The position numbers and the translations under genes were made by a program. A stretch of 64,000 nucleotides of DNA from Flavobacterium zhairuonense. GTDB lineage: Bacteria > Bacteroidota > Bacteroidia > Flavobacteriales > Flavobacteriaceae. The notes under the pieces were generated by a model. The model was not told where the DNA came from and made no database searches. It worked only from the letters and a program-made list of their open reading frames with translations. The stretch's first letter is position 1. Every line of letters begins with the position of its first letter. Of the stretch, positions 34,808-43,112 are shown in pieces. The stretch covers positions 124,001-188,000 of the forward strand of contig NZ_SJSY01000074.1 in NCBI RefSeq assembly GCF_004352915.1. Reading direction: 5' to 3'.

Positions 34808-36421
34808 ATGAAAAAAATATATTTAATATTAAATCTATTCGTTTTGACAATGCTGATTGCTTGTGCAAACGATGATGCTCTCGATGTTGATTTAGACAGT
34901 ATTGCGGCGCCAACAAATGTGTCGGCACTGACAACCGTTACACAAGACAATACAGGAAAAGTAACTTTTATTCCGACGGGTGAAGGTGCAACGCAATATA
35001 AAATCAGTTTTGGTGATGGAACTCCGGAATCAGCTTATATTCCTTCTGGTGGAACTTTAACGCATACTTATAAAGAAGGAACATATAAATCGAAAATTAC
35101 AGCAATGAATGTGAACGGGAAAACAACCGAAGTAACACATGATGTTGTAGTATCATTTAGAGCTCCTGAAAATTTAGTAGTTGAAATCACAAACGATTTA
35201 TCAGTATCTAAAAAAGTAACCGTAAAAGCAACTGCAGATTTTGCTTTGTTTTATGATGTTTATTTTGGAGAAGCTGGAAAACCAGATCCGATTTCTGCAA
35301 ACAATGGCGAATCTGTTTCTTATACATATAAAGAAGCGGGTGTTTACACAGTTCGTGTTGTTTCAAAAAGTGCCGCAATCAAAACTACTGAATATACAGC
35401 TCAGGTGACAGCAAAACTGGTTGTAGCGCCTTCAGCATCGGCACCAACGCCTCCAAACAGACAGCCAGCTGATGTTATTTCTATTTACGGTACGAAATAT
35501 GCCAATGTTGCAGGAACAAATTATTTCCCAGACTGGGGACAAGCGGGACAAGGAAGCAGTTGGGCAGAGTTTGATTTAAACGGCGATAAAATGCTGAATT
35601 ATATTAAATTAAGCTACCAAGGAATTGCTTTAGCAGACAATGTAACAATAGATGTTTCTAAAATGGAATATCTACACATGGATGTTTGGACAGCTGATTT
35701 GCAGAAAATTGAAACTTCATTGATTCAGACTGGACCTTCAGAAAAACCTGTAACAAAAGACCTTACAGCTAATCAATGGACAAGCATTGATATTCCAATT
35801 TCAGCATGGACAAGCCAAGGATTAACAGTAGATAAAATTTTCCAATTGAAATTTGTTGGAACGCCTTGGGCTGGAGGAACCGTATTTATTGACAATATTT
35901 ATTTTTATAAAGCGCCTGCAGAATCAATCGCATTGCCTATTGATTTCGAATCAGCAAACTTGACTTATTCTTGGGGAGGTTTCGGAAATGTTAATGCATC
36001 AATGGTAACAAATCCTGACAAAACAGGAGCAAACGTATCTGATAAAGTGGTTAAAATGGAGAAAAAATCAGGTGCAGAAACTTGGGCTGGAGCTAGTTTG
36101 AATCTTGATGCTTCGCCGGATTTTTCTAAAGGAACTAAAGTAAAAGTAGCAGTTTGGTCTCCAAAAGTTGGTGCTGATATTTTATACAAAATGGAGCTTT
36201 CTACATCTCCAAAAGATGGAAATGGAAACCCAAGTGTAAACTTTGAAGTACATGCATCGACTACAGTTGCAAATGCTTGGCAAATTTTAACTTTTGACCT
36301 AACAAGTGCGGCTAGCTTCGACTCTAGCATCAAATACGACAGAGTAATTTTATTCCCAGATTTTGGGCAAACAGGAACTGGAGCCACGTATTATTTTGAC
36401 GACATTAAACAATCCAATTAA
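34808..36421 (+). CDS. PKD-domain surface lipoprotein, putative beta-glucan-binding protein (SusE-position)
   Basis: A 537-residue lipoprotein, lipobox LIAC near residue 19. Two PKD-like domains (about residues 35-115 with GDGTPESAYIPSGGTLTHTY, and about 120-200 with VYFGEAGKPDPIS and SYTYKEAGVYTVRVVSK) are followed by two carbohydrate-binding-like beta-sandwich regions, each with a WAGGTVFIDNIYF or TYYFDDI ending. It sits where SusE/F-type binding proteins sit, 11 bp after SusD and 11 bp before the GH16. I infer surface glycan binding with no enzymatic function; the ligand would be the same glucan as the GH16 substrate. Confidence 0.85.
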   Translation: MKKIYLILNLFVLTMLIACANDDALDVDLDSIAAPTNVSALTTVTQDNTGKVTFIPTGEGATQYKISFGDGTPESAYIPSGGTLTHTYKEGTYKSKITAMNVNGKTTEVTHDVVVSFRAPENLVVEITNDLSVSKKVTVKATADFALFYDVYFGEAGKPDPISANNGESVSYTYKEAGVYTVRVVSKSAAIKTTEYTAQVTAKLVVAPSASAPTPPNRQPADVISIYGTKYANVAGTNYFPDWGQAGQGSSWAEFDLNGDKMLNYIKLSYQGIALADNVTIDVSKMEYLHMDVWTADLQKIETSLIQTGPSEKPVTKDLTANQWTSIDIPISAWTSQGLTVDKIFQLKFVGTPWAGGTVFIDNIYFYKAPAESIALPIDFESANLTYSWGGFGNVNASMVTNPDKTGANVSDKVVKMEKKSGAETWAGASLNLDASPDFSKGTKVKVAVWSPKVGADILYKMELSTSPKDGNGNPSVNFEVHASTTVANAWQILTFDLTSAASFDSSIKYDRVILFPDFGQTGTGATYYFDDIKQSN

Positions 36422-36432
36422 AACGAGAAATC

Positions 36433-38103
36433 ATGAACAAAAAAATAATTTTAAAAATAGTATCCTTATTTGCGATTGTCTTGATGATGGGATGTCAAAA
36501 TGATGATTTCACTTTTGGATCAATTGATTCACCAACAAATCTTAAAGTTACTGCTGAGGTTATTGGTAAAACTACCGCAGCTCCAAACGGAGATGGTTCA
36601 GGAACAGTAAAATTTACTGCGAAGGCTGATGGTGCTATATCATATAAATATGTTTATAGCGATGGAACATCTGATAATGCGCCAAACGGAGTAATTACAA
36701 AGCGTTTTACAAAAACGGGAGTTAATACCTATACAGTAACTGTAATTGCTTCCGGAAAAGGTGGAGTAAGTACAACAACTACTACGGATGTTACAGTTAA
36801 AAGTGATTTTAGTGATGCCGAGGCGGTACAATTCTTAACTGGTGGTACTTCTAAAAAATGGTATTGGTCAGCTTCAGAAGCTGGACATTTAGGAGTTGGT
36901 CAAAATGATGGCGATGCAACTAAAAATTATTACGGAAACTATTATCAAGCAGGAGCTTGGGAAAAAGCAGGTTCACCAACTAGCAGCTGTTTATATGAAA
37001 ACGAATTGACATTCTCTCTAGAAGGAGGTCAGCTTAAATTCCAGCTAAACAATGGTGGCGCAACTTTCTTCAACGCCGCTTTTGAAAGTGTAGGAGGTGG
37101 AAATTCGGGATCTGATGCTTGTTTGGCTTATGATACGTCAGGAAAGAAAACAGTTTCGTTGAGTCCTTCAGAATCTTTTGTAATGCAAAATCCAAATCAC
37201 GCAACACAAACAAGAGGAACAATGATGAATTTCTCTGATGGCGGATTTATGGGGTACTATATCGGTCAGAGTTCATACGAGATTTTATCGATTACAGCGA
37301 ACAGAATGGTTGTTAGAGCCGTTATGGGCGGAAATGCATCATTGGCTTGGTATCATATTTTCACGACAACAAAACCAACACAAAATCCAACAACACCAGA
37401 TAAAGATTATACAAATTTAGTTTGGTCTGATGAGTTTAATACTGATGGAGCGCCAGATGCTTCAAAATGGGTTTATGATTTAGGGCGTGGCGATAATGGT
37501 TGGGGAAATAATGAAAAACAGAATTATACGAATTCTTCAACAAACGTAATTGTTCAGGGAGGTAACTTAAAAATTACAGCTAAAAAAGAAGCTTCTGGCG
37601 GAGCTGATTATTCTTCAGCCAGATTGAAATCTGAAGGGAAATATAAATTTACGTATGGAAAAGTTGAGGTTCGTGCAAAACTTCCAATAGGTGGAGGAAC
37701 TTGGCCTGCTATCTGGATGCTTGGAGCAAATTATGCTACAAATGCTTGGCCTGCATGTGGAGAATTAGATATTATGGAACATGTAGGAAACAGCCAGAAT
37801 GTAATCCATGGAACGCTTCATTATCCTGGACACTCTGGCGGAACTGCTAATACTGGTTCAAAAACTATTGCAAATGTTTCTACAGAATTCCATATTTATA
37901 AAACAATCTGGAGTCCTGAAGCTGTAAAAATATATGTAGATGATGAGTTAATTCATTCGGTTCCTAATGATACGAGTTTGCCTTTCAACAAAGACTTTTT
38001 CTTAATTTTGAATGTTGCTATGGGAGGTAATTTTGGCGGTAATATTGATGCGGCTTTCACGCAGTCTTCTATGGAGATTGATTACGTTAGAGTGTATCAA
38101 TAG
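36433..38103 (+). CDS. Glycoside hydrolase family 16 (laminarinase-type) lipoprotein with N-terminal PKD-like domain
   Basis: A 556-residue surface lipoprotein. The lipobox is MGC around residue 17, followed by a PKD-like domain to about residue 120 and a middle region (about 125-310) with an FLTGGTSKKWYWSASEAGHLG start. The GH16 catalytic domain occupies about 330-556, with the motif GELDIMEHVG in which Glu444 and Glu449 are the nucleophile and acid/base and Asp446 lies between. Trp-rich binding residues flank it (WPAIWMLGAN, WPACGELD). The catalytic motif with the extra M fits beta-bulge type laminarinases acting on beta-1,3-glucan. It is the last gene before a terminator. Confidence 0.94.
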   Translation: MNKKIILKIVSLFAIVLMMGCQNDDFTFGSIDSPTNLKVTAEVIGKTTAAPNGDGSGTVKFTAKADGAISYKYVYSDGTSDNAPNGVITKRFTKTGVNTYTVTVIASGKGGVSTTTTTDVTVKSDFSDAEAVQFLTGGTSKKWYWSASEAGHLGVGQNDGDATKNYYGNYYQAGAWEKAGSPTSSCLYENELTFSLEGGQLKFQLNNGGATFFNAAFESVGGGNSGSDACLAYDTSGKKTVSLSPSESFVMQNPNHATQTRGTMMNFSDGGFMGYYIGQSSYEILSITANRMVVRAVMGGNASLAWYHIFTTTKPTQNPTTPDKDYTNLVWSDEFNTDGAPDASKWVYDLGRGDNGWGNNEKQNYTNSSTNVIVQGGNLKITAKKEASGGADYSSARLKSEGKYKFTYGKVEVRAKLPIGGGTWPAIWMLGANYATNAWPACGELDIMEHVGNSQNVIHGTLHYPGHSGGTANTGSKTIANVSTEFHIYKTIWSPEAVKIYVDDELIHSVPNDTSLPFNKDFFLILNVAMGGNFGGNIDAAFTQSSMEIDYVRVYQ

Positions 38104-38130
38104 AGTATAAATTAATTAGTAAGAATGAAA

Positions 38131-38167
38131 TGAGAAGGTCAGTTTAGGTTGACCTTCTCAATTTTTA
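38131..38167 (+). terminator. Intrinsic terminator between the two GH16 genes
   Basis: An 11-bp perfect stem, TGAGAAGGTCA with TGACCTTCTCA, and an 8-nt loop are followed by ATTTTTAT. It lies 27 nt after the first GH16 stop and 18 nt before the ATG of the second GH16. Confidence 0.7.
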
Positions 38168-38184
38168 TAATTTTAAATGAAAGT

Positions 38185-38943
38185 ATGAAAAAGGTAATTA
38201 TGTTGCTGTTGATCAGCAGTGCATGTTTTGCGCAGGAAGTAAAAAGAAAACTCGTTTGGGAAGAAAACTTCAATAAAAAAGAGTTGAATGAAAAAGATTG
38301 GAATTTTGAAATAGGCGATGGCTGTCCTAATCTTTGCGGTTTTGGAAACAATGAAAGACAGGTTTATACCAAAACAAATCATGAATTCAAAGATGGAAAT
38401 TTAGTTATAGAAGCGAGAAAGGAAGGCGCAAAATATACATCAACCAAAATCACCACAAAAGGTAAAAAAGAATTTAAATACGGCCGAATTGAAGCAAGAG
38501 CAAAATTGCCAGTTGGTCAAGGAATCTGGCCGGCATTTTGGATGTTGGGAGCAAACATTGATGAAATCCACTGGCCAAAAGCAGGTGAAATTGATATTTT
38601 AGAATATATAGGGCGCGATCCAGGAATGGTTTATACTACTTTGCATACGCAAGACAGCCACGGAAACACAATTAATACTAAAAGAACACCATATCCTAAT
38701 ATTGAAGAAGGTTATCACATTTTTGCAATTGAATGGACTAAAGATAAAATGGATTTTTTTGTAGATAAAACATTAGTCTATACATTTAATCCTCCAGTGA
38801 AAAATGAAGATACTTGGCCTTTTGACAAACCTTTCTATATCATTGTCAATTTAGCTGTTGGAGGAAATTTTGGCGGACCAGAGGTAGATGATAAAATCTT
38901 TCCGCAAAAGTACTATGTCGATTACGTACGCGTCTATCAATAG
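38185..38943 (+). CDS. Glycoside hydrolase family 16, exported
   Basis: A 252-residue enzyme with a cleavable signal peptide (ends CFAQ near residue 16) and a single GH16 domain. The catalytic motif is GEIDILEYIG: Glu135 nucleophile, Asp137, and Glu140 acid/base, again with the beta-bulge residue that marks laminarinase/licheninase types. Binding segments WPAFWMLGAN and the C-terminal VNLAVGGNFGGPEVDD match the family. The ATG before KKVIMLL was chosen because the twelve upstream codons do not give a signal peptide. Unlike the lipoprotein GH16 before it, this one should be released into the periplasm or outside, so it may finish oligosaccharides after import or act as a secreted enzyme. Confidence 0.94.
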   Translation: MKKVIMLLLISSACFAQEVKRKLVWEENFNKKELNEKDWNFEIGDGCPNLCGFGNNERQVYTKTNHEFKDGNLVIEARKEGAKYTSTKITTKGKKEFKYGRIEARAKLPVGQGIWPAFWMLGANIDEIHWPKAGEIDILEYIGRDPGMVYTTLHTQDSHGNTINTKRTPYPNIEEGYHIFAIEWTKDKMDFFVDKTLVYTFNPPVKNEDTWPFDKPFYIIVNLAVGGNFGGPEVDDKIFPQKYYVDYVRVYQ

Positions 38944-38954
38944 TTCTTTATTTC

Positions 38955-39012
38955 AAAAAAGGCATAAATTACTTTGTAACTACTTAATTGTAAGTAATTT
39001 ATGTCTTTTTGT
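38955..39012 (+). terminator. Terminator-like hairpin closing the polysaccharide locus
   Basis: A stem of GCATAAATTACTT with AAGTAATTTATGTC and a loop of about 16 nt sits just after the second GH16 stop and is followed by a T run. Confidence 0.6.
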
Positions 39013-39109
39013 AAATATGGCTCATTTGCTGATTTAGCGGTCTTTTCCGGTAAAAATTAACTTATGTGTCTATTTTTTAAGTTTTTATTGTTAATTATTC
39101 TGCGTTTTA

Positions 39110-39142
39110 TTTGCTTTTTAAAATAATTATTTGTTAAATTTG
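39110..39142 (+). promoter_or_regulatory. Bacteroidota-type promoter for the sigma factor gene
   Basis: TTTG at 39110-39113 and TAAATTTG at 39135-39142 fit the consensus TTTG - about 20 - TAnnTTTG, with a spacer of 21 bases. The ATG follows 96 bases later, giving a leader of about 90 nt. This is the best promoter match in the window. Confidence 0.55.
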
Positions 39143-39237
39143 GTCACTTAATTAACACACTAAAAAAAGAGAAGCCTATACAATAAAATTACTTTTTAGA
39201 AAATTACTCCAAATTAAAAACCTAAAAAAGTAGTATT

Positions 39238-39822
39238 ATGGCTCATCTGCACATTCCAGACGCTCTGTTAGTGAAAAATTATATCGATGGCAATGAAGTT
39301 GCGCTGTCGACATTAATCAAAAGGCACGAATCGAAGATTTATGGTTTCATATATTCTAAGATTGCTGATAGAGATATCTCAAATGATATTTTTCAAGACA
39401 CTTTTATTAAGGTAATCAAAACCTTAAAAAGCAATTCATATAATGAAGAAGGTAAATTTTTGCCATGGGTAATGCGTATATCTCACAATTTAATTGTAGA
39501 TCATTTCCGCAAAACTAAAAAAATGCCAATGTATAGAGAAACAGAAGAATTCTCAATCTTCTCTGTAATGTCTGACGATTCGCTGACAATTGAAGGCAAA
39601 ATGATACTTGACCAAGTGGAAATCGACCTAAAAAGATTAATCGAAGAACTTCCGGATGATCAAAAAGAAGTATTGGTAATGCGTATGTATCAAGATATGA
39701 GTTTCAAGGAAATATCAGAGTTGACAGACGTTAGCATCAATACAGCTCTAGGGAGAATGCGTTATGCATTAATGAATTTGAGAAAAATAATTGATAAACA
39801 TCAAATTATTTTAACCAACTAA
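39238..39822 (+). CDS. RNA polymerase sigma-70 family (ECF-like) factor
   Basis: A 194-residue sigma factor. Region 2 is at about residues 20-90 (LIKRHESKIYGFIYSKI, DISNDIFQDTFIKVIKTL and WVMRISHNLIVDHFRKTKK, the -10 recognition part), and region 4 at about 130-185 (LPDDQKEVLVMRMYQDMSFKEISELTDVSINTALGRMRYAL, read in outline as the helix-turn-helix with SFKEISELTDVS). No anti-sigma factor gene is adjacent. A good TAnnTTTG promoter precedes it, and a 54-residue basic protein gene follows 29 bases after its stop. Regulon and signal are not known. Confidence 0.93.
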   Translation: MAHLHIPDALLVKNYIDGNEVALSTLIKRHESKIYGFIYSKIADRDISNDIFQDTFIKVIKTLKSNSYNEEGKFLPWVMRISHNLIVDHFRKTKKMPMYRETEEFSIFSVMSDDSLTIEGKMILDQVEIDLKRLIEELPDDQKEVLVMRMYQDMSFKEISELTDVSINTALGRMRYALMNLRKIIDKHQIILTN

Positions 39823-39851
39823 TACTAATTTGAGTATTAATCCGTTATCCT

Positions 39852-40016
39852 ATGTATAAACATTTTCATAGTATGGCAAAAATTTACTCTAAAAAAGCAT
39901 TAGCTTCTAAAAATTTAAAACCTAAAAAAGAAGTCGTTTCTTTTTTACTCAGTTATTCACAAGCTTTGACTGTTGTGAAAATTGAAGACAAAAGCTTCGA
40001 TATAATAGCAAATTAA
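39852..40016 (+). CDS. Small basic protein downstream of the sigma factor, 54 residues
   Basis: A 54-codon ORF with product beginning MYKHFHSMAKIYSKKALASK and ending KSFDIIAN. An inner ATG at 39873 would give a 47-residue version starting MAKIYSKKA, which may be the true start. The protein is lysine-rich in its first half and mixed in the second, with no membrane helix. It follows the sigma gene by 29 bases and precedes a terminator, so the two are probably one operon. Function is unknown; binding to RNA polymerase or to the sigma factor is only a guess. Confidence 0.6.
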   Translation: MYKHFHSMAKIYSKKALASKNLKPKKEVVSFLLSYSQALTVVKIEDKSFDIIAN

Positions 40017-40081
40017 ACAATCGCAAACTTGCCAAAAGTTTATCGCTAATAGAAAAGCCAAATGGTCGTTTTGGTTTAAAG

Positions 40082-40122
40082 CTCACTTCTGTATGTAAAA
40101 TACTGATAGTGAGTTTTTTTTT
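40082..40122 (+). terminator. Intrinsic terminator of the sigma factor unit
   Basis: CTCACT and GTAT pair with ATAC and AGTGAG in an interrupted stem, followed by a run of nine T. A weaker CCAAA-TTTTGG hairpin precedes it. Confidence 0.7.
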
Positions 40123-40518
40123 GCGCGTATTTAAATAAATTGAGAATTTGAGCGAATCACCTCTTTAAAAAAAAGTTAAATTTTGAATAAAAAAATAATG
40201 ATATTTTATTGCGTATTCAGTTTTTAATTCTATTTTAGATAAAAAAATATAATGTTTGCAGAAAACAATAGTAAATAATGTTATTTATAGTGTAAATACT
40301 GTTAAAATTTGATTTTTTTTAAAAGTGATAAAATGAAAATGTTTAATTCTCAAAAATATTTAATATGATAAAAAACTACTCTCGCTAATTATTCAGTTTG
40401 ATAATTTTTGAATCCTAGCAGAAGGATATCAAAAGTACAATTTTGTCCAATTTTTGGAAACCAACAAAATTGTTTGAGAAAAGAACCCAATCTATTTAAC
40501 TATCAAACTTGATCTACA
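40123..40518. other. AT-rich gap with one hairpin
   Basis: No gene or convincing promoter was found in this 396-bp stretch. CAATTTTGT at 40438-40446 pairs with ACAAAATTG at 40464-40472, with a nested CCAA-TTGG; this could be a 5'-leader hairpin of the TPR gene. Confidence 0.4.
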
Positions 40519-41580
40519 ATGAAAATGAAATTTATGATTTTATCAATACTATTGATAAATGTTGGGGCATATGCCCAAAAAGCACAAATTAAAGATGCGC
40601 AGTCACTTTTTGATAAAGGTAATTCACAAGAAGCCCTAACAATTTTAAACAAGACCGAATATCTTATCATAAACGCGCCGGATGAGGATAAATCTGATTT
40701 TTATTTTTTGAAAGGAAATGTATATAAGGATTTAGCCAGTAAAAATATTGATGCCGCAAACAACTTTAGTCTTGCATCACAAGCTTATCAAGATGTGTTT
40801 TTGTTTGAAAATGAATCTGGTAAGTTTAAATTTACTGTAAAAGCTAGTGCGGCTTTGAAAGATATGAAATCTAACTTGGTTAACGGCGCCATGGCCGATT
40901 TCAAAGCTGGAAAATTTAAAGAAAGTGCAGAGAAAAGTTATAAAGTATATTTGTTTGACAAAAAAGATACGCTTAATTTATATAACGCGGCTTCGTCATC
41001 GATTAATGCTAAAGACTATAATTCAGCAATTAAGTATTACGAAGAACTGAAGAAAAAGAATTATTCAGGAAACGGCGTTCTTTATTATGCTACAAATAAA
41101 AAGACAAAGGAAGAAGATGCATTTCTTTCTCCAAAAGCGAGACAATCAGCAATTGATCAAGGACTTTATGAGAAACCAAGAACAGAATCTGTTCCTTCAA
41201 AAAAAATTGATGTAAATAATAATTTAGCATATTCTTATATGGAGAATAAAGATTATGCTAAAGCTGAAGCGATATACAATTACGTTTTAGAAATGAATCC
41301 TAATTATATTGATGCTTACATTAATCTTGCTTATTTGAAATTGCAGCAAAAAAAGGCAATAGCTGATGAAATTGCAAACTTGGGAACAACTCCAAAAGAA
41401 ATGCAGCAATATGATAAATTGAACGCAAAAAAAGATGATATTGCTAGAAGTGCAATTCCATATCTTAAAAAAGCACTTACTATCGAGCCTAAAAATCCAG
41501 ATGTAACGAAAACACTTTTAGGAGTTTACAGGTCTCTTGATATGACAACTGAATATAATGCCTTGAAAGCTGGAATGTAA
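40519..41580 (+). CDS. Exported TPR-repeat protein
   Basis: A 353-residue protein with a signal peptide ending at AYAQ near residue 20 and several tetratricopeptide repeats. Visible TPR units are AQSLFDKGNSQEALTIL, NAKDYNSAIKYYEELKKK, MENKDYAKAEAIYNYVLEMNPNYIDAYINLAY in outline and IPYLKKALTIEPKNPDV. TPR solenoids in the periplasm usually scaffold protein complexes, but no partner is encoded next to it. It is preceded by a long gap with a hairpin and followed by a palindrome plus terminator. A homologous family in flavobacteria is annotated only as TPR protein. Confidence 0.9.
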   Translation: MKMKFMILSILLINVGAYAQKAQIKDAQSLFDKGNSQEALTILNKTEYLIINAPDEDKSDFYFLKGNVYKDLASKNIDAANNFSLASQAYQDVFLFENESGKFKFTVKASAALKDMKSNLVNGAMADFKAGKFKESAEKSYKVYLFDKKDTLNLYNAASSSINAKDYNSAIKYYEELKKKNYSGNGVLYYATNKKTKEEDAFLSPKARQSAIDQGLYEKPRTESVPSKKIDVNNNLAYSYMENKDYAKAEAIYNYVLEMNPNYIDAYINLAYLKLQQKKAIADEIANLGTTPKEMQQYDKLNAKKDDIARSAIPYLKKALTIEPKNPDVTKTLLGVYRSLDMTTEYNALKAGM

Positions 41581-41584
41581 TTAA

Positions 41585-41664
41585 AATTTGATAATTAGAA
41601 AGTGTGATAATTAGATAATGAGTTTAAGACGAACTGCTTTATCATATTTTCTAATTATCAAATT
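41585..41664. repeat. Perfect inverted repeat in a convergent gap
   Basis: AATTTGATAATTAGAAA at 41585-41601 is the exact reverse complement of 41648-41664, a 17-bp pair separated by 46 nt. It sits directly after the TPR stop. Confidence 0.7.
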
Positions 41665-41682
41665 GGCACATTAAGAAATAAC

Positions 41683-41717
41683 AAAGGCGCAGAGGTTTTA
41701 ATCTTTGCGCCTTTTTT
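41683..41717 (+). terminator. Terminator between the TPR gene and nth
   Basis: AAAGGCGCA pairs with TGCGCCTTT, with a 13-nt loop, and is followed by seven T on the plus strand. On the minus strand the T run is shorter, so it may also serve nth weakly. Confidence 0.75.
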
Positions 41718-41721
41718 TAAT

Positions 41722-42372
41722 CTAAGCTTTTGTCATTTCTTCAATTATAGATTTTTTTCCTATAGTTCTGGTGATGATGTCTTTTTCTAGACTCCAACCA
41801 CGTGCGGGTGAGTATTCGCGTCCGTACCAGATAATCTGAAGATGCAAATCATTCCATAATGATCTCGGAAATAATCTTTTAGCATCTTTTTCAGTTTGAG
41901 CGACATTTTTTCCATTCGAAAGATTCCATCTGTACATTAATCTATGGATATGAGTGTCAACAGGAAAAGCTGGAACTCCAAAAGCCTGTGACATTACAAC
42001 GCTCGCCGTTTTGTGTCCAACGGCAGGCAAGGCTTCAAGTGCTTCAAAACTCTGAGGGACTTCGCCATTATGTTTTTCAATCAGAATTTCTGATAAACCA
42101 TGAATTCCTTTTGATTTCATTGGAGACAACCCACACGGACGAATAATTTCCTTGATTTCTTCAATAGACATTTTCACCATATCATACGGATTATCAGCTT
42201 TTGCAAACAACAAAGGCGTAATTTGGTTTACACGAACATCTGTACATTGTGCCGAAAGCAAAACAGCAATTAATAAAGTATAAGGATCTTTGTGGTCAAG
42301 AGGGACAGGTATAGTAGGGTAAAGTTCTTTTAAGGTGTCGATAACAAATTGTACGCGAGCTTCTTTATTCAT
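41722..42372 (-). CDS. nth: Endonuclease III without an iron-sulfur cluster
   Basis: A 216-residue DNA glycosylase/AP lyase of base-excision repair that removes oxidised pyrimidines. The helix-hairpin-helix LPAVGHKTASVV holds catalytic Lys121, and FPVDTHIHRL holds the catalytic Asp139. Early segments ADNPYDMVKMS and LLSAQCTDVRVN also match. In E. coli Nth the C-terminus carries four cysteines that ligate a 4Fe-4S cluster; here the aligned tail (LHLQIIWYGREYSPARGWS) has none, and the only cysteines are Cys43 and Cys80. The enzyme is otherwise full length and intact, so it is probably a cluster-free variant and not a pseudogene. Confidence 0.92.
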   Translation of the reverse strand: MNKEARVQFVIDTLKELYPTIPVPLDHKDPYTLLIAVLLSAQCTDVRVNQITPLLFAKADNPYDMVKMSIEEIKEIIRPCGLSPMKSKGIHGLSEILIEKHNGEVPQSFEALEALPAVGHKTASVVMSQAFGVPAFPVDTHIHRLMYRWNLSNGKNVAQTEKDAKRLFPRSLWNDLHLQIIWYGREYSPARGWSLEKDIITRTIGKKSIIEEMTKA

Positions 42373-42409
42373 TTCCGTATTTTTAGAGCCGTAAAAATAA
42401 TGAATTATA

Positions 42410-42443
42410 AGTTATGAGTTAGAAGTTGCAAGTTATAAGTTAT
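42410..42443. repeat. GAATTATAAGTTATGAGTTA-like short repeat
   Basis: Repeated AAGTTAT words (ATAAGTTATGAGTTAGAAGTT, then AAGTTATAAGTTAT) lie between the nth start and the peroxiredoxin gene. Similar words occur at 48459-48486 and near 24080. Confidence 0.4.
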
Positions 42444-42492
42444 CTTTGTTTTTCAATCTAAAATCCAAAATCAACAATCTAAAATAAAAGAT

Positions 42493-42945
42493 ATGACAAC
42501 ATTAAAAGCTGGCGATAAAGCGCCAAACTTTTCGGGAATTGATCAAGAAGGGAAAGGGCATAAATTGGCAGATTATGCTGGAAAAAAATTAGTAGTTTTC
42601 TTTTATCCAAAAGCAAGTACGCCAGGCTGTACAGCTGAAGCTTGCGATTTAAGAGATAATTTTTACCGTTTTCAAGCAAATAATTATGAACTTCTTGGAG
42701 TAAGTGCTGACAGTCAGAAGGCTCAAACAAAATTCAAAGAAAAATACGAATTGCCTTTCCCATTATTAGCAGATGAAGATAAATCGGTTATCAATGCTTT
42801 TGGAGTTTGGGGACCAAAGAAATTCATGGGAAGAGAATACGACGGAATCCACAGAACCACTTTTGTAATCAATGAAAACGGAATTATCGATGAGGTAATC
42901 GAAAAAGTAAAAACAAAAGAACACGCTGATCAGATTTTGAAATAG
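42493..42945 (+). CDS. bcp: Thioredoxin-dependent thiol peroxidase (Bcp/PrxQ type)
   Basis: A 150-residue peroxiredoxin of the BCP/PrxQ subfamily that reduces hydrogen peroxide and organic hydroperoxides using thioredoxin. The active site is YPKASTPGCTAEACDLRD: Cys46 is the peroxidatic cysteine (PGCT) and Cys51 the resolving one, four residues apart as in PrxQ. The C-terminal GIHRTTFVINENG matches as well. Length is normal. It starts after an AATCTAAAAT-type repeat and stands as a single gene. Confidence 0.97.
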   Translation: MTTLKAGDKAPNFSGIDQEGKGHKLADYAGKKLVVFFYPKASTPGCTAEACDLRDNFYRFQANNYELLGVSADSQKAQTKFKEKYELPFPLLADEDKSVINAFGVWGPKKFMGREYDGIHRTTFVINENGIIDEVIEKVKTKEHADQILK

Positions 42946-42950
42946 TTTTT

Positions 42951-43076
42951 AGTCACAGTTTTCAGTCTCAGTTTGTCAAGCTGAGCGAAGTCGAAGGACA
43001 CTCCAATTGGAACGTGAGCTTCGACTTCGCTCAGGGTGACAACTGAAAACTGAGACTGAAAACTGCGACTGAATAT
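42951..43076. repeat. Nested palindromic element with CTGAGCGAAGTCGAAG arms
   Basis: Outer arms CACAGTTTTCAGTCTCAGTT and AACTGAAAACTGAGACTG surround inner arms TTGTCAAGCTGAGCGAAGTC (42973) and GACTTCGCTCAGGGTGACAA (43042 end), with CCAATTGG in the centre. The right end carries ACTGAAAACTGCGACTGAAT, shared with two other places in the window. It fills the gap between two convergent genes. Confidence 0.7.
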
Positions 43077-43078
43077 TT

Positions 43079-43109
43079 AAAAAAAAGTCCCAACTAAGGG
43101 ACTTTTTTT
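43079..43109. terminator. Bidirectional terminator
   Basis: AAAAAAGTCCC and GGGACTTTTTT form a perfect stem with a 6-nt loop. It serves the peroxiredoxin gene and the convergent gene at 43113. Confidence 0.85.
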
Positions 43110-43112
43110 ATA

